From NCBI RefSeq assembly GCF_018388465.1, contig NZ_CP074404.1:3596001-3660000 (forward strand): a DNA stretch of 64,000 bases, written 5' to 3'. A program made the translations under genes and the position numbers. The notes under the pieces were generated by a model, which had not been told where the DNA came from, searched no databases, and saw only the letters and a program-made list of their open reading frames with translations. Of the stretch, positions 25,377 to 31,740 are shown in pieces; positions within the stretch are counted from its first letter, which is position 1, and each line of letters opens with the position of its first letter. Origin of the DNA: Cellulomonas fengjieae (lineage in GTDB: Bacteria; Actinomycetota; Actinomycetes; Actinomycetales; Cellulomonadaceae).

Positions 25377-25663
25377 GAGCTCTCTCCTTCGTCGGGAACC
25401 GGCCAGCGCTCGGCGATCTGCCGCAGCGGCGCGGTGTCGAGGTGGTGGAACTTGTAGCGGCCCTCACGGCGGACAGTGACGAGCCCGGCGTCTTCGAGGA
25501 CCTCGAGGTGCTGCGAGACGGCCTGCCGGGTGGAGCCCAGCCCGTGCCGCATGGTCAACCGGGTGCACAGCTCGAACAGCGACTGCCCGTCGCGCTCCTG
25601 CAGCTCGTCGAGGATCGCCCGCCGAGTGGCGTCGGCGAGGGCCTTGAAGACGTCGGCGGGCAC
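25373..25663 (-). CDS. ArsR-family winged-helix regulator (no metal cysteines)
   Basis: 96 aa: VFKALADATRRAILDELQERDGQSLFELCTRLTMRHGLGSTRQAVSQHLEVLEDAGLVTVRREGRYKFHHLDTAPLRQI. It belongs to the group usually linked with AHSA1 or VOC genes and lacks the CxC metal motif of the arsenic repressors in this window. It is followed by the VOC gene (ATGA overlap). The ATG at 25663 lies about where transcription should start from the consensus promoter upstream, so its message is probably leaderless. Confidence 0.9.
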   Translation of the reverse strand: MPADVFKALADATRRAILDELQERDGQSLFELCTRLTMRHGLGSTRQAVSQHLEVLEDAGLVTVRREGRYKFHHLDTAPLRQIAERWPVPDEGESS

Positions 25664-25669
25664 CTCGTC

Positions 25670-25699
25670 TTTATAGGCAAGTCATTACTTGCCTGTCAA
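25670..25699 (-). promoter_or_regulatory. arsR-VOC promoter with operator in the spacer
   Basis: On the minus strand TTGACA (25694-25699) and TATAAA (25670-25675) are separated by 18 bases. The spacer region is a perfect inverted repeat, AGGCAAGT-CATT-ACTTGCCT (25675-25694). A repressor bound there would exclude polymerase. The predicted transcription start coincides with the ATG at 25663. Confidence 0.8.
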
Positions 25700-25703
25700 G
25701 GGG

Positions 25704-25732
25704 TGTCGATTTCTGGGCGCCTCGCGCGTCAT
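25704..25732 (+). promoter_or_regulatory. ECF42-type promoter P1 (YCII operon)
   Basis: TGTCGA (25704-25709), 17 bases, then CGTCAT (25727-25732). The -35 TGTCGA and a CGTC/CGAC-like -10 are what I recall for ECF42 sigma factors, and the identical pair with the same spacing recurs at 26481. It stands 37 bases before the first YCII gene and 5 bases from the -35 box of the divergent arsR-VOC promoter. Confidence 0.78.
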
Positions 25733-25768
25733 GATCTCGACAGCACACCGAAGACACGGGAGGACGTC

Positions 25769-26131
25769 ATGGCGGACAAGTGGATGGTTCTGCTCTGGGG
25801 CGACGAGGGGTTCTGGGAGAACGCGACCCCCGAGGTCCGCGACCGCATCATGGACGAGCACCGGGCGTACTCGCAGGCCTGCGAGGAGAAGGGCTACAAG
25901 ATCGTCGGCGGGGACGAGCTGGGCTTCTCCAAGAACGCCGTCACGGTCCGGGCCGACGGCGGGACGCTGACCGTCACGGACGGACCGTACGTCGAGCTGG
26001 CCGAGCACCTGGGCGGCTACTACGTCATCGAGACCGACGACGTGCAGGGCCTGGCCCGGCTGACCGGCGAGCTGCTGCTCACCGACGGCGGCGGTGCGGA
26101 GCTGCGTCCGGTGATCGTGTACGAGGCATGA
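25769..26131 (+). CDS. YCII-related (DGPF) protein 1
   Basis: 120 aa dimeric alpha-beta barrel protein of the YCII/DGPF family: KWMVLLWGDEGFWENATPEVRDRIMDEHRAYSQACEEKGYKIVGGDELG, then TVTDGPYVELAEHLGGYYVIETDDVQGLARL. TDGPY is the DGPF motif. These proteins are the standard partners of ECF42 sigma factors; their biochemical role is unknown. GGGAGGA precedes the ATG. The next YCII gene overlaps its stop. Confidence 0.92.
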   Translation: MADKWMVLLWGDEGFWENATPEVRDRIMDEHRAYSQACEEKGYKIVGGDELGFSKNAVTVRADGGTLTVTDGPYVELAEHLGGYYVIETDDVQGLARLTGELLLTDGGGAELRPVIVYEA

Positions 26132-26478
26132 GCGTGCAGACCTACCTCGTGCTGATCTACGCCGACGAGGGCGACTGGGACGCGGCCGACGAGGCGACGA
26201 AGGCCGAGTACTACCGCCAGCACGGCGACTACGACGACCAGGCCGCCGACTACGGCGTGACGTTCCTGGCCGGCGAGGCCCTGCAGCCGGTGGCCACCGC
26301 CGTCACCCTGCGGCGCTCCGGGCAGGACGCGACGATCACCGACGGCCCCTTCGCCGAGACCGCCGAACAGCTGGGCGGCTTCTACCTGGTCACCGCGCCG
26401 AGCCGGGAGGCCGTCCTGAAGCACGCCATGCTGCTGCCCGAGTACACGATCGAGGTCCGCGAGATCCTGCCCATGTGA
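26128..26478 (+). CDS. YCII-related (DGPF) protein 2
   Basis: 116 aa, same family: TYLVLIYADEGDWDAADEATKAEYYRQHGDYDDQAADYGVTFLAGEALQPVATAVTLRR, then TITDGPFAETAEQLGGFYLVTAPSREAVLKHAMLLPEY and EVREI at the end, the canonical DGPF layout. Overlaps protein 1 (ATGA) and ends just before the second ECF42-type promoter. Confidence 0.93.
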   Translation: MSVQTYLVLIYADEGDWDAADEATKAEYYRQHGDYDDQAADYGVTFLAGEALQPVATAVTLRRSGQDATITDGPFAETAEQLGGFYLVTAPSREAVLKHAMLLPEYTIEVREILPM

Positions 26479-26480
26479 TC

Positions 26481-26509
26481 TGTCGATCCGCCTGCTCGCC
26501 GCGCGTCAT
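26481..26509 (+). promoter_or_regulatory. ECF42-type promoter P2 (YCII3-sigma operon)
   Basis: TGTCGA (26481-26486), 17 bases, then CGTCAT (26504-26509), the same boxes and spacing as P1. It begins three bases after the YCII-2 stop and drives the segment that includes the sigma factor gene, which would make the sigma factor autoregulatory. Confidence 0.78.
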
Positions 26510-26557
26510 CGGGGCAGCAGGGCGCAGCCGGCGCCCGCCGATCCTCCAGGAGCTGAC

Positions 26558-26956
26558 ATGTCCGAGTTCACTGTCGTTCTCTACCGCGACGACGCGCGCG
26601 ACGCCGCCCTGACGCAGGAGGAGCGCGAACGGGCGTGGGCCGCGCACAGCGGGTTCCAGCAGCGCTGCGCCGACGAGGGGTGGGAGATCGTCACGACCAG
26701 GGCCCTCGGGGCGGCCGCGCGAGCACGGTCGCTGCGGTCCGACGGGCGCGCCGGGATCATCGTCTCCGACGGTCCCTACGCCGAGACCGCCGAGCAGGTG
26801 GCCGGGTTCTACCTGGTCGCCCGCACGAAGCTCGACGCATTGACCGAGGCGGTCAGCGTCCTGGTGCTCAACGGCGAGTCCGTCGAGATCAGGCCCACCG
26901 TGCGGTTCGTCGACGGCGTCCCGGTGGACGGCGACGACGCCCTGACGGCGTCGTGA
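26558..26956 (+). CDS. YCII-related (DGPF) protein 3
   Basis: 132 aa: EFTVVLYRDDARDAALTQEERERAWAAHSGFQQRCADEGWEIVTTRALGAAARARSLRSDG, IIVSDGPYAETAEQVAGFYLVARTKLDALTEAV and VEIRPTVRF. SDGPY is the DGPF motif; the longer acidic tail (VDGVPVDGDDALTAS) is extra. It is the first gene after P2 and its stop overlaps the next start (GTGA). Confidence 0.9.
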   Translation: MSEFTVVLYRDDARDAALTQEERERAWAAHSGFQQRCADEGWEIVTTRALGAAARARSLRSDGRAGIIVSDGPYAETAEQVAGFYLVARTKLDALTEAVSVLVLNGESVEIRPTVRFVDGVPVDGDDALTAS

Positions 26957-27183
26957 AGTTCGTCGTCCTCGCGTTCGGGTCGGCCACGGTGCCCGCCGGT
27001 GGCCTCACACTGGGGTCCGTGGACACAGCGACGTCGGTCCTGGACCGCGGCCTGCGGGACGGCACGTTCGACGGGCCGGCCTCGGCGCTGACCGGCGTCC
27101 TCGTGCTCGAGGCGTCCGACCTCGACGCGGTCCTGGACACCCTGCCCCCGACCGGCACCTACGAGGTGCGACCCGCTTGGTGA
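26953..27183 (+). CDS. short YCII-like protein without a full DGPF motif
   Basis: 76 aa, starting at GTG that overlaps the YCII-3 stop and ending across the sigma factor start. KFVVLAFGSATVPAGGLTLGS resembles a first YCII strand, FDGPASALTGVLVLEASDLDAVLDTLPPTGTYEVRPAW resembles the second half, and the central helix and the T/SDGPF motif are missing. It is most likely a contracted YCII domain kept for its place in the operon or as a partner of the sigma factor; it could also be a gene remnant. Confidence 0.7.
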   Translation: MKFVVLAFGSATVPAGGLTLGSVDTATSVLDRGLRDGTFDGPASALTGVLVLEASDLDAVLDTLPPTGTYEVRPAW

Positions 27184-28427
27184 CCACCGAGGACGCCCTC
27201 GACGACGCCTGGCGGAGCCACTGGTCCCGCCTGATCGGGCTGCTCATCGGCCAGTTCGGGCGGCCGGACCTGGCGGAGGACGCCGTCTCCGACGCCTTCG
27301 AGTCGGCCGCCCGGCACTGGCCCGACGACGGCGTGCCGACGAACACCGGCGCCTGGCTGCTCACGGCCGCACGCCGCCGCATCCTCGACCGGCTCCGCTC
27401 GGAGGCGGTCGCCCGCCGTAAGGAGCCGTTGATGGTGGTGGACGACGAGATGCGCGCCGCCGCCGCGGCTGCCGAGGACCCGGGTGCCCACGTCGCCGAC
27501 GACCAGCTGCGGCTGATCTTCGCCTGCTGCCACCCCGCGATCGCCCCCGACGACCGCGTCGCCCTCACGCTGCGGTTCGTCGTCGGCCTGACGACCACCG
27601 AGATCGGTCGGCTCCTGCTCGTCCAGGAGTCGACGATGGCCGCGCGGCTGACTCGCGCGAAGAAGCGGCTGGCGTCGTCGGGCATCCCGTTCGCGACACC
27701 CGCGGCTTCCCGGTTGGACGAGCGCCTGGACGTCGTCGCGACCGTCGTCTACCTCGCGTTCACGTCCGGCTACCACCCCGGGGACGGGGCCGTGCCGCTG
27801 CGCGTGGACCTCGGCGACGAGGCGATCCGGCTCCTGCGGGTCCTCGACTCCCTGCTGCCCGGACGCGCCGTCGTCCGCTCCCTGCTCGCCCTCCTCCTGC
27901 TGCAGCACTCGCGTCGCGACAGCCGCCTCGACGCCGCCGGCGAGCTGATCCTGCTGCCCGACCAGGACCGCTCCCGGTGGCGCCGCGACGAGATCGCCGA
28001 GGGCGTGGCGCTGCTGTCCTCGCTGCCGTCGGCCCCCGGTCCGCACGGGCGGTTGGCTGCCGAGTACCGCCTGCAGGCGCTCATCGCCGCCGAGCACGCC
28101 ACGGCACCCACCTCGGCGGACACCCGCTGGTCCGTCATCGCCGACCTCTACGCCCGGCTCGAGGCGCTGACCGGCTCGCCGGTGGTCCGGTTGGCCCGCG
28201 CGGTCGCGGTGGCGGAGGCATCCGGCCCGGAGGACGGCCTCCGGCTCCTCGAGGGCCTCGACGACGCGCTCCCGAGGCACCACCGGGTCCCCGCGGTCCG
28301 CGCCGAGCTGCTGGCCCGCGCCGGCCACGCGAGCGCAGCCGCCGACGCCTACCGCGCAGCCCTGGCCCTGGTCACCAACCCCACAGAACGCGCCCACCTC
28401 CAGTCCCGCCTGACCGCCCTGGCCTGA
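27180..28427 (+). CDS. ECF42-group sigma factor with C-terminal extension
   Basis: 415 aa, about twice a normal ECF sigma factor. Region 2: DAWRSHWSRLIGLLIGQFGRPDLAEDAVSDAFESAARHWPDDGVPTNTGAWLLTAARRRILDRLRSE. Region 4: LRLIFACCHPAIAPDDRVALTLRFVVGLTTTEIGRLLLVQESTMAARLTRAKKRL. The DUF6596 extension follows (RLDVVATVVYLAFTSGYHPGDG, then a helical TPR-like tail rich in LLLLQHSRRDSRLDAAGELILL). This extension and DGPF neighbours define ECF42. No anti-sigma gene is near; control through the extension is the family expectation. GTG 27180 overlaps the preceding stop. Confidence 0.93.
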   Translation: MTTEDALDDAWRSHWSRLIGLLIGQFGRPDLAEDAVSDAFESAARHWPDDGVPTNTGAWLLTAARRRILDRLRSEAVARRKEPLMVVDDEMRAAAAAAEDPGAHVADDQLRLIFACCHPAIAPDDRVALTLRFVVGLTTTEIGRLLLVQESTMAARLTRAKKRLASSGIPFATPAASRLDERLDVVATVVYLAFTSGYHPGDGAVPLRVDLGDEAIRLLRVLDSLLPGRAVVRSLLALLLLQHSRRDSRLDAAGELILLPDQDRSRWRRDEIAEGVALLSSLPSAPGPHGRLAAEYRLQALIAAEHATAPTSADTRWSVIADLYARLEALTGSPVVRLARAVAVAEASGPEDGLRLLEGLDDALPRHHRVPAVRAELLARAGHASAAADAYRAALALVTNPTERAHLQSRLTALA

Positions 28428-28465
28428 CCGGCCCGGCCGCCGCCGGCTCAGTCCGGCTCACGCCA

Positions 28466-28533
28466 CGAGATCGTGGGTTCGGCGCGACATCGTGGGTGCG
28501 AACGGACGATCTCGTGCCGAAGCCACGATCTCG
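28466..28533. repeat. intergenic palindrome, family B, copy 2
   Basis: Outer arms 28466-28483 and 28516-28533 (left arm CGAGATCGTGGGTTCGGC) match at 17 of 18. The inside carries CGACATCGTGGGTGCG facing CGGACGATCTCGTG, a second nested symmetry. It lies between the sigma factor gene and the nuclease gene. Confidence 0.88.
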
Positions 28534-28625
28534 CCCAGCCGCCCACCGCCCCGTCCGCGCGCGTGCCGTCCACCGGGGATGCCGGGAGTGCACCGGGGCC
28601 GGTCGGCGGCGGCGACGATCGGGCC

Positions 28626-29561
28626 GTGCCTCATCGACCCGGATCCACGCAGCCCGCCCCGCCGACCGCTCCCACAGTGCACCTGGCGCGGGACGTCCCG
28701 CGCCAGGTCGTGGCGGAGCGCGTGGCGGCGCAGCAGTGGCGGCGAGTTGGCCGGGGCGTCTACGTCCCGACGGGCGGCGCGACGGACAAGCGGTCCGACG
28801 CCCTCGCACGGATCGTCGGCCTCCACGCCCGGTTGACCGCGGAGACGTGCTTCAGCCACACCTCCGCGGCCGTCCTGCTCGGGCTGCCGCTGTGGGAGAC
28901 CGGTGCCGTGACGCACATCTTCCAGCGCTCGTCGGCAAGTCAGGACCGCTCCCCCGAGATCGCCAGGCACACCCCGTTCCCGCCACCCGACGACATGACC
29001 GTGATCGCGGGCATCCCGGCCACGACGCTGGGACGCACCGCGTGGGACTGCGCCAGCCTCCTGCGACCGCTGGGCGGACTGGTGGTGGTCGACGCCGCGC
29101 TTCGGGCAGGTGCTGACCCCGCAGAGCTCGCGGCACGTGCGGACGCGACCGTCGGCAGGCGCGGGTCCGGTCGAGCGCGCGCCGTCCTGCAGTTCGCCGA
29201 CGGCGGCTCGGAGTCCGCCTGGGAGACTGCGTGCCGGTTCACGCTCCTGCGCGCGGGGCTGCCGGTCCCGCAGACGCAGATCCCGGTGGCCACACGGCTC
29301 GGCACGTTCTGGGCAGACCTCGGCTGGGCGCAGTGGCGCGTGCTCCTCGAGTACGACGGCCGCACCAAGTACGCCGGGCGGGAGGCGGAGGCGTTCCTGC
29401 AGGAGAAGCGGCGGCACGATGCGATCGTGGAGGCGGACTGGCGGATCATCCACGTCACCCGCGACGACCTCCGGAACACGGCCGCGCTGATCGCACGGGT
29501 GGCCGGCCTGCTGCCGCAGGCAGTCACTTCAGGCCTCCGACCCCGCCGAGAGCTGTACTGA
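28626..29561 (+). CDS. AbiEi-like N-terminus fused to a DUF559/Vsr-like nuclease domain
   Basis: 311 aa. Residues about 15-60 (VHLARDVPRQVVAERVAAQQWRRVGRGVYVPTG) resemble the winged-helix start of AbiEi antitoxins. The middle (TCFSHTSAAVLLGLPLW, MTVIAGIPATTLGRTAWDCA) is the matching AbiEi core. The C-terminal end (FWADLGWAQWRVLLEYDGRTKYAG, EKRRHDAIVEADWRIIHVTRDDL) is the PD-(D/E)XK fold of Vsr/DUF559, with Asp and Glu of the active site in LEYDG and the preceding ADLGW. Such proteins are common in actinobacteria and uncharacterised. I start at GTG 28626; the open frame upstream is palindrome sequence. It is bracketed by family-B palindromes. Confidence 0.83.
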   Translation: MPHRPGSTQPAPPTAPTVHLARDVPRQVVAERVAAQQWRRVGRGVYVPTGGATDKRSDALARIVGLHARLTAETCFSHTSAAVLLGLPLWETGAVTHIFQRSSASQDRSPEIARHTPFPPPDDMTVIAGIPATTLGRTAWDCASLLRPLGGLVVVDAALRAGADPAELAARADATVGRRGSGRARAVLQFADGGSESAWETACRFTLLRAGLPVPQTQIPVATRLGTFWADLGWAQWRVLLEYDGRTKYAGREAEAFLQEKRRHDAIVEADWRIIHVTRDDLRNTAALIARVAGLLPQAVTSGLRPRRELY

Positions 29562-29586
29562 CGCGGCGCGAGCAGGGGATGGGCGA

Positions 29587-29653
29587 CGAGATCGTGGCAT
29601 CGGCCCGAGATCGTGGGTGTGAAGCCCCGATCTCGTGCCGAACCCACGATCTC
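29587..29653. repeat. intergenic palindrome, family B, copy 3
   Basis: Left arm from 29587 (CGAGATCGTGGCATCGGC) and right arm 29637-29653 match at 15 of 17, with inner CGAGATCGTGGGTGTG facing CCCCGATCTCG. It follows the nuclease stop by 26 bases. Copies 2 and 3 flank that gene. Confidence 0.86.
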
Positions 29654-29730
29654 ACGGCACGCCTGCGGGGGCGGAGGCGGAGGCCGTGGGGTGGTGGGCG
29701 GAGCGGGGGCGGGGGTGGCGCAGCCGGAGG

Positions 29731-30975
29731 TCAGGTCAGCAGGAGGAGGGCCAGGAGGGTCAGGTTCAGGGCGACCACCAGTGCCACCACCAGCACCAGG
29801 GTGCCGTGCAGCCAGGGGCCGTTGCGGTGCGTGCCCATCACCGCGCGGGACCGGGTCAGCGCGACCAGCGGGACGACCGCGAACGGGATGCCGAAGCTGA
29901 GCACCACCTGCGAGAGCACCAGCGTCCAGGTGGCGTCGGCGCCGACGGCCAGCAGGACGATCGCGGGGATGAGGGTGACCACCCGGCGGACCAGCAGGGG
30001 GATGCGGCGGTGGATCAGGCCCTCCATGATCGTCGCGCCCGCGTACGCACCGACCGACGTGGACGCCAGGCCCGACGCCAGCAGGCCGACGGCGAACGCG
30101 ATCGCGATGCCGATGCCGAGGGCTCCGGCGATCGCGTCGTACGCGCCCGGGATCGAGTCGGTGCCGGGCACGCCGCGCAGCCCGGCCGCCGCGAGCAGCA
30201 GCAGCCCGATGTTCACGGCGCCGGCGACGGCGAGCGCGATGCCGACGTCCCAGCGGGTCGAGCGCAGGACGGCCGCGAGCGCGGACCCGGAGGTGTGGCC
30301 GTGCCGGTCCCGCGCCAGGGCGGAGTGCACGTAGATCGCGTGCGGCATGACGGTCGCGCCGAGCATCGAGGCGGCCAGCAGCACCGAGTCGGTCCCCTCG
30401 AAGCGCGGGACCAGCCCGGACAGGACCCCCGCCGCCGACGGCGGTGACACGACCAGGCCGGCCAGGAACCCGATGGTGATGACGGCCAGCAGCGCGACGA
30501 TGACGTGCTCGAACCGGCGCTGCCCGTACCGGTTCTGCGTGGCGAGCAGGAGCATCGAGACGGTGCCGACGATCAGCCCGCCGAGCGGCAGCGGGACCCC
30601 GAACAGCAGGTTCAGGGCGATCGCGCCGCCCACCACCTCGGCGATGTCGGTGGCCGCCGCGACGACCTCGGCCTGCACCCAGAACGCGAGGCGCGGACCG
30701 CGGCGCATCCGCTGACCGAGCACGCCCGGCAGCGAGTCGCCCGTGACCAGCCCGAGCTTGGCGGACTGGTACTGGACGAGCACCGCCATCCCGTTCGCCG
30801 CGACGAGCACCCACAGCAGGAGGTAGCCGTACCGGGCGCCGGCGGTCAGGTTCGCAGCGACGTTCCCCGGGTCCACGTACGCGATGGCGGCGACGAACGC
30901 GGGACCCAGCAGCAGCGGTGCGCGCCGACCGGCACTCCCGAGGCGGACCGCGTCGTCGCGCGTGCTGCTCGTCAT
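29731..30975 (-). CDS. mntH: Nramp divalent metal transporter MntH
   Basis: 414 aa. Proton-coupled Mn2+ (and Fe2+) importer. Metal-site motifs are intact: DPGN in AIAYVDPGNVAANL (helix 1) and MPH in ATVMPHAIYVHSAL (helix 6). Eleven helices are visible, for example LLLWVLVAANGMAVLVQYQ and LVLVVALVVALNLTLLALLLL. Start ATG 30975 has AGGTGGG upstream; another possible start lies five codons earlier. An 18-base perfect palindrome sits just upstream (30993-31010), the place for a metal-responsive MntR-type repressor. Confidence 0.95.
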   Translation of the reverse strand: MTSSTRDDAVRLGSAGRRAPLLLGPAFVAAIAYVDPGNVAANLTAGARYGYLLLWVLVAANGMAVLVQYQSAKLGLVTGDSLPGVLGQRMRRGPRLAFWVQAEVVAAATDIAEVVGGAIALNLLFGVPLPLGGLIVGTVSMLLLATQNRYGQRRFEHVIVALLAVITIGFLAGLVVSPPSAAGVLSGLVPRFEGTDSVLLAASMLGATVMPHAIYVHSALARDRHGHTSGSALAAVLRSTRWDVGIALAVAGAVNIGLLLLAAAGLRGVPGTDSIPGAYDAIAGALGIGIAIAFAVGLLASGLASTSVGAYAGATIMEGLIHRRIPLLVRRVVTLIPAIVLLAVGADATWTLVLSQVVLSFGIPFAVVPLVALTRSRAVMGTHRNGPWLHGTLVLVVALVVALNLTLLALLLLT

Positions 30976-30992
30976 GACCCACCTCGGCAAGA

Positions 30993-31010
30993 AGTTCGGA
31001 CGTCCGAACT
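30993..31010. promoter_or_regulatory. mntH operator candidate (18-base palindrome)
   Basis: AGTTCGGACGTCCGAACT is a perfect 9+9 palindrome 18 bases before the mntH start; TAGCAT (minus strand, 31012-31017) directly upstream could be the -10 box. A DtxR/MntR-family dimer pair is the usual kind of binder for such a position. Confidence 0.75.
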
Positions 31011-31044
31011 CATGCTAGCGGGGTGTACGAACGACTGCGCGGCG

Positions 31045-31677
31045 TCACGCCGCCGCAGCCACCTCGCGCTGCCAGCCGTCGGTGGTCGAGCGGAAGCCGA
31101 CCCGCTCCAGGTAGGCGTGCGCCTCGGCAGGCCCCCGCCCGTCGACCACCAGCCGGCGGAACCCGTGCGCGGCGAACACCCCGCTGTCCCGGTACACGAA
31201 CTCCCCGGGCGTGAAGTCCCGGTACCGCGGCGTCACGTAGTCCAGGTCCACGCGGCCGACCCCGTCGCCGGCGGCGCGGACGACGACGGCGCCGACCAGC
31301 TCGTCGCCGCGCACGACGACGAACGCCGCGGACGGCGCGGGGTCCGCCACGGCGAACGACGGGTGGAAGCGCGCGATGTCGGAGGCGTGCGACGTGAGCA
31401 GGTGCCGCAGGACCGCGTCATCGGCGGGCACCTCGAGCACGGCGTAGACGTCGGCGTCGTGGCGCTCGCGGTGCAGCCGGACCAGCCAGTAGACGTCGAT
31501 GACCGCGATGACCCCGTTCATCACGGCGAACGGCCAGATGCCGACGATCGCGTTGTACGCGGTCGCGATCACCGCGCCCACCAGGTTGAGCACCCGGAAC
31601 CGCAGCACCCGCGCCTGCGTGAGCGAGACGATGACCAGCAGCGAGCCGACCCACCCGACGATCTCCAACCACACCAT
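31045..31677 (-). CDS. membrane domain (YgjV-like) fused to GNAT-like domain
   Basis: 210 aa. Residues 1-75 form three membrane helices (MVWLEIVGWVGSLLVIVSLTQ, VLNLVGAVIATAYNAIVGIW, PFAVMNGVIAVIDVYWLVRLH), matching the YgjV/YchE-like inner membrane family. Residues 85-205 look like an acetyltransferase (AVLEVPADDAVLRHLLTSHASDIARFHPSF, FVVVRGDELVGAVVVRA, VDLDYVTPRYRDFTPGEFVYRDSGVFAAHGFRRLVVDGRGPAEAHAYLERVGFR). Start ATG 31677. A membrane-tethered acyltransferase is implied; its substrate is not known. Confidence 0.8.
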   Translation of the reverse strand: MVWLEIVGWVGSLLVIVSLTQARVLRFRVLNLVGAVIATAYNAIVGIWPFAVMNGVIAVIDVYWLVRLHRERHDADVYAVLEVPADDAVLRHLLTSHASDIARFHPSFAVADPAPSAAFVVVRGDELVGAVVVRAAGDGVGRVDLDYVTPRYRDFTPGEFVYRDSGVFAAHGFRRLVVDGRGPAEAHAYLERVGFRSTTDGWQREVAAAA

Positions 31678-31740
31678 GGCGGGAGGGTAGCGATGAAAAG
31701 TGCTCGCCACCCGGCGCCGACAGGGCGGATGGTGGACGGC

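Noticed and set aside
28473..28625. N-terminal extension of the nuclease gene
   Set aside because: The extra codons are translated from the family-B palindrome and a Pro/Ser-rich spacer; the domain begins after GTG 28626.
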